Assembly (NCBI GenBank): GCA_000818945.1
Contig: KN805421.1
Span: 68,842-132,841 of the forward strand
From: Schizochytrium sp. CCTCC M209059
Lineage: Eukaryota; Sar; Bigyra; Thraustochytrida; Thraustochytriidae
Length of the DNA: 64,000 nucleotides
Direction of reading: 5' to 3'
Numbering within the stretch: position 1 is the first letter of the stretch; each line of letters opens with the position of its first letter. Positions 58,358-64,000 of this stretch are shown here, piece by piece. The notes under the pieces are model-generated. The model saw only the letters and a program-made list of their open reading frames with translations, made no database searches and had not been told where the DNA came from. The translations under genes were made by a program, and so were the position numbers.

Positions 58358-59227
58358 TCAAGAAGACACTGTCGACTCGGAAATCACCTTACACAAGAAC
58401 GCAGAGCGCTCGGCTGCCAGAGAGACCAGACGTGCGAGCTGCGAAGGCTCGAGGGCAGGAGAGCCAAATTTGTGGACGCCGCAAATCTCGCGGTGCGCAT
58501 TGACGATGACAGTCAGTTTGCCGTCCTGCGCAAGCTCCTCGCGATCCGTGGGATCGAGCAAAAAGAACTTTTCCTGGTCCTTGGTCACCTCAGAGTCGCC
58601 ATCAATGTCTTCTGAGCGAAAGAGAGCAAAGGAAATTGCCAATGGCGTGTGATGAACGCTTAGAGGCACGGGTTCACGGTCTTCAAGATCGAAAATTTTG
58701 ACCGTGTTTCCGACGACAGAAACATCCGGGCGGCGGTAATGGCAAAGAGCCCCAAAGGCCGCTAAACAGCCGCAATCGGCAATGTTGCCAGCATCATTAG
58801 TGATACTCACATCCACCTGAATGCACCAAACTTTGCGGCCTGCCACGATGCAGAGACCTTCGAGGTCGATGGTGCGGGACTCGAGCAGAGCGTTTTCCAA
58901 AAGCGTCGAAACCTGCGCAGCCTCGAGGCTCATATTCCTCCGCTGCGAGGCATCCCAGTCCTCGCGGCCCATGGCGGACAGCACGACATTGACGCGGAGA
59001 ATGCCTTCGTTCGGGCGATCTGCGAACGGAGCAACGGGGCTGGCGCTCACCACTGCGAGCGCGCACGTGTCCCCGAGCCTCGCCTCGCATTGCGCCTGGC
59101 CCGTGGCGCGGTTGCGTTGCACCTTGAGCTCGACGTCGCGGCCCATGTTCGCCTCGCGGCCGTCGCCCCGGAACCTGCCCAGCCTGCGAATGAACGCCTT
59201 CTCCACGTCCGACTGCGCGCCCATCAT
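58358..59227 (-). CDS. RRP45: Exosome complex subunit RRP45 (EXOSC9)
   Basis: 289 residues of an RNase PH-like exosome ring subunit. Conserved features are clear: 'GDTCALAVVSASPVAPFADRPNEGILRVNV', 'LENALLESRTIDLEGLCIVAGRKVWCIQVDV', 'NIADCGCLAAFGALCHYRRPDVSVVGN' and 'DREPVPLSVHHTPLAISFALF', then 'LLDPTDREELAQDGKLTVIVNAHREICGVHKFG'. In eukaryotes the ring is catalytically inert and binds RNA. Length matches the RNase PH core without the long C-terminal tail of human EXOSC9. Two adjacent ATGs occur at 59227 and 59224; the open frame extends upstream without ATG support. Confidence 0.95.
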   Translation of the reverse strand: MMGAQSDVEKAFIRRLGRFRGDGREANMGRDVELKVQRNRATGQAQCEARLGDTCALAVVSASPVAPFADRPNEGILRVNVVLSAMGREDWDASQRRNMSLEAAQVSTLLENALLESRTIDLEGLCIVAGRKVWCIQVDVSITNDAGNIADCGCLAAFGALCHYRRPDVSVVGNTVKIFDLEDREPVPLSVHHTPLAISFALFRSEDIDGDSEVTKDQEKFFLLDPTDREELAQDGKLTVIVNAHREICGVHKFGSPALEPSQLARLVSLAAERSAFLCKVISESTVSS

Positions 59228-59674
59228 CGTCTCCGCCTTCTCCGCTCCGCTCCGCGCCTCTCCCGGTCTGTCTGCGCGCAGCCTCCGCGGCCGCCGCGCC
59301 CCAGCTCCGTCTCGCGAGCCCTTCCTCAGGCTCCAGGGTATGCGCGCCTGCCGCCACCAACAACTCGACCAAAAAAGAGGAATAAAATTGCGCAACGCAT
59401 TTTGCTCGCGACAACGCATTTTGGATCCCCTTGCGAGCGCGACTTGGCCGCCAGTCTTTCTGTCAAAGGCTGACTTGCGGGCGCTGCATTCCCGACTTTG
59501 GGGGCGCGGGAAATACCGCGCTTTTGCAGCCTGAGCAGTGAGCGAGTTGCCGGCACGCTTTGCCAGTGGCGGCGAGGCGAGGCGAGGCGAGGCGAGGCGA
59601 GCAAAGGCCCGACAGGAGCGAGAGACCCCCGCGCGCACCGGCACGGCGTGCGATCGAGGGCAGAGGGCTCGTCG
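59228..59674. promoter_or_regulatory. Short divergent promoter region
   Basis: About 450 bases between RRP45 and the dihydrouridine synthase. GC-rich, with (GGCGA)n at 59570-59601. No gene supported. Confidence 0.5.
59570..59601. repeat. (GGCGA)n pentanucleotide repeat
   Basis: Six to seven GGCGA units, 75-105 bases before the ATG at 59675. Confidence 0.95.
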
Positions 59675-59745
59675 ATGCGCTCGGCTTGGACTCGAGCGAG
59701 CGCTTTGCTGTGTGGAAAAAACGCGCGGGCAGTAGGAAGCGCGCA

Positions 59746-59779
<34 letters not shown>

Positions 59780-61141
59780 CGAGAGGTGGCGAGAATGGCG
59801 ACGACCGCCGAAGGCAGCTGCCGGGCCAGGCCGGAACTGTCAGTGGCGCCCATGATGGCGTGGACGACAAGGCACCAGCGATTCATGGCACGAATTCTGG
59901 CACCCACCATGACGCTGTGGACAGAGATGGTCGTTGACCAGACCGTCGTGCACTGCGGCGATAAATTATGGCAGCACTTTGGACACGACGACACCGAGCA
60001 CCCTCTTGTGCTGCAGCTCGGCGGGAACAGTGTCGAGGCCATGCGACAAAGTGCCGAACTCGCGAACGAGTGGGGGTTTGACGAGATCAACCTCAATGTC
60101 GGCTGCCCGAGCAAGACGGTCGCGCAAAAAAATGCCTTTGGCGCCAGTCTCATGCTTAGACCTGAACTCGTACGCGAGATCGTCACCACCATGCAGTCTG
60201 TCTCAAGCGTGCCTGTCACCGTCAAATGTCGTCTTGGTGTCGATGATCAAGACGACTATGCATTTCTGTATAATTTTGTGGCCTCCATCCCCGAGTGCGA
60301 CCATTTCATTGTCCATGCGCGAAAGGCACTGCTCAACGGCATCAACACGCGCCAGAACCGCGCCGTACCACCGCTCATCTATGAGAGGGTATACAAGCTC
60401 TGTGAGGACTTTCCGGACAAGAAGTTCTCCATCAACGGTGGAATCGCGTCTGTAAAGGATGTCCAAGCCGTTTTGGAGGCCGAGCCGCGCTTGCACGGTG
60501 TCATGCTGGGTCGTGCCGCGTACCGGAACCCGTGCTTGCTCACCAACCTAGAGTACCATATCCTCGGCAATGAGAGCGTTGCTTCGCTTACTCGTCGCGA
60601 GGTCTTTGACCGCTACGCAGAATACGCGATTGAAATGTCGAAAAAGGGCTATCGTACGCGAGACATCGTCGCACCTCTAGGCAATCTTCTCGCGGAGCAG
60701 CAGTTCAGCAAGTCTTTTCGCAAGGTGCTCATGTGCAGCGACAAGCCCAAGGGCGAGCGCAACCCTCCGATGGAGGACCTTCTCCAAGAAGCGCGCGCCT
60801 GTCTCTCGGACGAGATCCTCGACAAGCCCATCGTCGACGTGGGCCTCGATCATCACATCGTCGCTGGCCGCACGCCCCTTGCGGGCCTCGGCGAGTGTGG
60901 CGAAGCGGATTTCGATGATGCCTCTCCGGCCTCCTCTTCTCCTGTTCGCGACGCGGTCGCGTCACCGTCTGCTGCATCCGCAACGGGAACCCATTCGGAC
61001 AACGACGATGTCAACAACACTGACACCAACAGAGAAAATGATGTCGCACACCTTGGGGATCCCCGCGCGGACCCTGAGGGCTCAGACGTTTCGTGTCCCC
61101 AGAGCGAGGTCGAGCCTCGTGCACAGGTCTCGGCAAGCTGA
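59675..61141 (+). CDS. tRNA dihydrouridine synthase (DusA-type)
   Basis: 488 residues from ATG 59675. The FMN-dependent TIM barrel reduces specific tRNA uridines to dihydrouridine. Visible features: ELSVAPMMAWTTRHQRFMARIL, NLNVGCPSKTVAQKNAFGASLM with catalytic Cys near 144, TVKCRLGVDD, HFIVHARKALLNGI, SINGGIASVKDVQAVL and GVMLGRAAYRNPCLL. The order fits the DusA/DUS-A family. The first 40 residues (MRSAWTRASALLCGKNARAVGSA, then a TR repeat) look like a cleavable organellar presequence. A later ATG at 59795 would give a form without it, possibly cytosolic. The C-terminal 100 residues are low-complexity and acidic. The TR repeat comes from a (GACGAG)n-type tract at 59748-59778. Confidence 0.93.
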
Positions 61142-61229
61142 TCTGCTGCACATAGAGGCGCGGGACGGGCAGGGCTAGGCCAGGGCAGGGCACGCAAGTA
61201 CGGAGTCCAGCTTGTCCCGAAGACTCTGA

Positions 61230-61264
<35 letters not shown>
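61230..61264. repeat. (GCAC)n tetranucleotide repeat
   Basis: About eight to nine GCAC units in the 200-base spacer between the DUS and F-box genes, about 80-110 bases before the F-box ATG. The nearby 61310-61325 stretch carries GTAGTAGTAGTAG followed by ACCTAGGC. Confidence 0.95.
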
Positions 61265-61341
61265 TCCTCAAGCCGCGCTAGCATACTTTTTTTACTCGCG
61301 CTCTTCGTGCGTGTAGTAGTAGTAGACCTAGGCAGTCGCAG

Positions 61342-61872
61342 ATGGGAGAACTCGCATCTGGACCAAGCTACAAGATGACTCTCAACGTAGGCTTTGGCCT
61401 AGATCTGTGTGGAGAGCGCGGGCGCGAGCGTGAGCGCGAGCTGCAGCCACGCAAAGAAACGCAGACGGTACTTGACTCGGGCAAGGATGCCAAGGAAGCT
61501 CTCGATGACGGACGTTGCACCGCCGAGGTCCTTCGCGGCATTCCACTCGAGCTCGTCCACCAAGTGGCACGGTATCTCGATGGTCGAGACTTTGTGCGGC
61601 TCGCCATGTGTTCAAAGTCCACGAGTGTTATGGTTCGAGGATGGACACGTTTGTGGCGCGAGCAGGTCATGAGTTTTGCTCTTGGTCACGAGGCTGAGCT
61701 CATTTTGAGAAAGGAACAAGCGATGGCTTGGCCTGCCATCTATGCCCGACTTTGGTGCCACGAAAACAAGCGATGTGTGCATTGCGCACAGCCGTGCGAG
61801 CGCCCAGAGCTTCCCACCAAGGTTCCTAAATCCGCGCGGCCTCTCTGTTTATGGGCAAAGAGGTTCGTCTGA
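61342..61872 (+). CDS. F-box protein, short
   Basis: 176 residues. An F-box at about 55-95 (RGIPLELVHQVARYLDGRDFVRLAMCSKSTSVMVRGWTRLWREQV) has the expected Leu/Pro and Trp positions. It would bind SKP1 in an SCF ubiquitin ligase. After it come a short helical stretch and a cysteine pair region (RCVHCAQPCERP). No WD40, LRR or Kelch substrate-binding module is visible, and the protein ends abruptly at LWAKRFV. A possible donor-like GGTTCGT at the stop suggests the gene could be spliced, but I see no acceptor that extends it convincingly. Confidence 0.7.
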   Translation: MGELASGPSYKMTLNVGFGLDLCGERGRERERELQPRKETQTVLDSGKDAKEALDDGRCTAEVLRGIPLELVHQVARYLDGRDFVRLAMCSKSTSVMVRGWTRLWREQVMSFALGHEAELILRKEQAMAWPAIYARLWCHENKRCVHCAQPCERPELPTKVPKSARPLCLWAKRFV

Positions 61873-62246
61873 TGAAGAAAGAAAGGGAAACATGTACATC
61901 ACATTCACAATCAAACCATCCATCCACCCATCCATCTTTTCAGCATCGTTTTCAGAGTGGGTAGCCTCGGCCGCGCCATCGCATAAACGCCTGTTTTGTC
62001 GCATCTTTTCAATCTTTCTGGTCTAGCTGTCAATCTACCTGCAAACGGTGCTGCTGACGCGTGAGCCTTTTGACGCACATTTATTACTTCCTCAACAAAT
62101 ATGGAGTACCTATTTACATCGGCATTCTTTCTTCGTCTGGCCATTCACCGACAAAGGTCGACGCTGCTTTGACAAATCGATCGCGGATGACACGGTTCCC
62201 AGCTTGCCTGTATAATACCGGATCGGCCCATAGAAACGAATTTGGC
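61873..62246. other. Convergent intergenic region
   Basis: About 370 bases. AT-richer, with a (CATC)n/(CCAT)n patch at 61916-61935. No gene. Confidence 0.55.
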
Positions 62247-64000
62247 TCATGATTTGTCGACTTTTGCGTCTGGAAGAGTCTCCGGGTCAAAACCAACGTC
62301 GCGGAGACATGCATAATGGACCACGGCACCACTCGGAAGCCGCGCAACGGCCTGGCCATCGAGAAATTGGCGTTTACATTTGGGACTCGCGCATATGGAG
62401 GTCCGCGTCACGACCGAGTACCTTTTACGAAGGCGTGCCAACGATTGCCGCGCAGATACCTCTTCCTTCTTGAGTAACTGTTTAATGACTTGCGTATCAC
62501 GGAAACGCGATTCTTGATGACAAAATGTCGCCCTGAGAAATGGCTGCAAGTCTGCTAACGAAAGACTTGCTGGCATCAAGTCGAGCACCTTGGCTGCATC
62601 GACCTCACGCGGATGTCGCTCCGTAAGACGAAGTGCATCATCCACCTTTCCTGCGCCAATCATGGTCTGCACCAAGAGAGGGAATACCTCATCCGCACCG
62701 GCCTTGCCCGATTTATGCACACGAGCACAGTACGCCTCGGCGCGGTCAAGCGACTTCAAATCATCCACGTAAACACGAAGAGCCTCGGCGTGGCGACCCA
62801 GTCGACCGAGAACCAGCGCATACGCTGCATAATGCGGAGTTCCTTCGAGCTCCGACGCTAAAACGCTCGCGTTCAGATGCTTGGCCTTCTCCAAGAAAGT
62901 CAGCAGCTTTTGCTCCGTCTCCGTGGTCGCGCGTCCAGCTTCCTCAAGGTGTTCCATGTGTCGCAGATACAGAGAGGCCAGCTTGTTGGATTCCGCAGGC
63001 TGGAGGCCACCTCTTTGCTCGATCGCGTATTCCAAGTACGCAATGGCAATCGGCTCCTCGAGCGTTTCCCCTGACTCGCGAGATTCCTTACGTGCCGCCT
63101 CGTCAAGATCTTCCAAGGTACTTACTACGTGCGCTGGATCGAGCGGTTCTATGTGCGGCGCAGGTTTGAAAATTTCCAGGGCGTCGCGCGGCACGCAGGC
63201 ATTCACGACCCACTTTGCGTGCGCCAGGACAATCTTTTCATGCGCTGCACCAAGCCTTCGCAGGTATTCAACCGTTCTCAAAACGTAAGGCGAGCTTGCA
63301 GCGCGACCTCGACGAGCGTATTTCCGCCGCCCTTGATTGGGTAGTACTCCACCTTCGTTTTGCTCAAGCTTGTGGAGCCAATTGAGAGCGCTCTCATGCT
63401 GGCCTTTGCCAAAATAGAGCCACAGCAAGGTTTCCCACGACTCTGGGTACTGCAAGAGGAGCTGCTCGCAGGACTCCACAGAGCACCAGTTGTCTTCCCG
63501 AAGGAAACGCATCTTTTGATCTCGTACATGAGCCATCATAGCTCGCATCTCGGCAGACTCCAAGGCAGATGGAGACCCGGGCGATCCGGGCGTCTTTCCT
63601 GCACCTCTTCCTCCTCGTCCTCCAAGAGCACCAGCTGCCGATCGAGAACGCTCGCCTGGCGGAGAGCCTGCCGTCGCGTCACACAGAACGAAGGCGCGTA
63701 AAATGAGGTCGTCTACCGTGCTCAGCGTTTCGACAATGATGCCGTCAATTGAGGCCAGGACACGCGACTCCGCGCTCGATTCTTTGTCCTTGTTTGCGCC
63801 CTCCATGAGCTGCGCGCGCATAGCCAAAAGCTCGCGTCTATGCTCCAGCGCAAAAGGCAAAAACACACTCAAAAGAGCAAGTGCGAACTCAGCGCCACGA
63901 AGGAAACACAGATCAGGTGTCGATTCCACGATCGAACTTTGCACAACGTACTCGGGCTCGAAATCGATCGCCAGTATAGGCGGCGAGGCGCTCGAGGTTG
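62247..64000 (-). CDS. VPS39: VPS39-like HOPS/CORVET subunit, C-terminal part (5' end beyond window)
   Basis: The minus frame is open from the right window edge to the stop at 62247 (about 583 codons visible). Residues include FALALLSVFLPFALEHRRELLAM near the edge, then an alpha-solenoid with clathrin-repeat character: YPESWETLLWLYFGKGQHESALNWLHKL, VYVDDLKSLDRAEAYCARVHKSGKAG, and the C-terminal zinc-type segment ICASPKCKRQFLDGQAVARLPSGAVVHYACL. This layout matches the VPS39/Vam6 and VPS3/TGFBRAP1 group, which tether late endosomes or vacuoles via RAB7. The N-terminal CNH domain would be outside the window. VPS39 versus VPS3 cannot be settled from this half. The GTG at 63944 is internal, not a start. 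Confidence 0.85.
   Translation of the reverse strand, partial: TSSASPPILAIDFEPEYVVQSSIVESTPDLCFLRGAEFALALLSVFLPFALEHRRELLAMRAQLMEGANKDKESSAESRVLASIDGIIVETLSTVDDLILRAFVLCDATAGSPPGERSRSAAGALGGRGGRGAGKTPGSPGSPSALESAEMRAMMAHVRDQKMRFLREDNWCSVESCEQLLLQYPESWETLLWLYFGKGQHESALNWLHKLEQNEGGVLPNQGRRKYARRGRAASSPYVLRTVEYLRRLGAAHEKIVLAHAKWVVNACVPRDALEIFKPAPHIEPLDPAHVVSTLEDLDEAARKESRESGETLEEPIAIAYLEYAIEQRGGLQPAESNKLASLYLRHMEHLEEAGRATTETEQKLLTFLEKAKHLNASVLASELEGTPHYAAYALVLGRLGRHAEALRVYVDDLKSLDRAEAYCARVHKSGKAGADEVFPLLVQTMIGAGKVDDALRLTERHPREVDAAKVLDLMPASLSLADLQPFLRATFCHQESRFRDTQVIKQLLKKEEVSARQSLARLRKRYSVVTRTSICASPKCKRQFLDGQAVARLPSGAVVHYACLRDVGFDPETLPDAKVDKS

Noticed and set aside
1..64000. CRISPR arrays, bacterial operons and prophage elements
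   Set aside because: None seen. The repeats are simple or short tandem without unique spacers, and genes lack bacterial ribosome-binding sites and operon spacing.
1..64000. tRNA and rRNA genes
   Set aside because: I scanned intergenic stretches for A-box/B-box (GGTTCGANNCC) pairs and rRNA motifs and saw no convincing candidate. A tRNAscan-SE/Infernal run would be decisive.

Overview
This is nuclear DNA from a GC-rich, gene-dense, intron-poor eukaryote. It carries eukaryote-only proteins (UNC119, UTP11, RRP45, ribosomal P1, a VPS39-type HOPS subunit, a PHAX domain, a MAP kinase). Most are single uninterrupted reading frames, and only one GT-AG intron is visible. The mix of flagellar proteins, a PH-domain/MAP-kinase fusion (an architecture known from stramenopiles) and a divergent Amt transporter fits a stramenopile. 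My best guess is a thraustochytrid-like labyrinthulomycete; this is inference from gene content only. There is a 122-base assembly gap at 3961-4082.

Layout, left half. 1-1707(-): a coiled-coil protein resembling outer-dynein-arm docking proteins, running off the left edge. 2445-3653(-): aspartate aminotransferase. 4995-10424(+): a very large helicase with a degenerate nuclease domain. 11117-13615(-): WW/ankyrin protein. 14702-16480(+): adenylate kinase fused to a double hotdog thioesterase. 16641-17828(-): short-chain dehydrogenase. 18904-20715(+): flavin monooxygenase. 21018-22115(-): DUF218-like membrane protein. 23094-23723(+): PHAX-domain protein. 24621-26843(+): orphan membrane protein. 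27261-28589(+): beta-ketoacyl-ACP synthase. 29665-30411(+): UNC119.

Layout, right half. 30710-33193(-): LRR/tRNA adenosine deaminase fusion. 33609-34113(+): small spliced gene. 35097-36482(+): ammonium transporter. 37179-42461(+): giant protein with faint RPAP1 similarity. 43691-44308(-): NHL-type propeller. 45446-48211(+): PH-MAPK. 48863-49228(-): ribosomal P1. 50862-52958(+): amino acid permease. 53434-54285(+): UTP11. 54667-55329(-): four-EF-hand, myristoylation-type protein. 56855-57898(+): class C-like 7TM receptor. 58358-59227(-): RRP45. 59675-61141(+): tRNA dihydrouridine synthase. 61342-61872(+): F-box protein. 62247-64000(-): VPS39-like protein, running off the right edge.

The genes do not form a pathway. 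Loose themes are RNA metabolism (PHAX, ADAT1-like, UTP11, RRP45, DUS, P1), flagellum (docking protein, UNC119, EF-hand protein) and lipids (thioesterase fusion, KAS). Intergenic DNA is rich in tetra- and pentanucleotide microsatellites, mostly just upstream of start codons, and several upstream regions carry TACGTA/GTATAC-core palindromes. Many long open frames begin at TTG, GTG or inside these repeats, so I moved starts to the first credible in-frame ATG. The most unusual items are the bacterial-style helicase with an apparently dead nuclease, the kinase-thioesterase fusion and the LRR-deaminase fusion.
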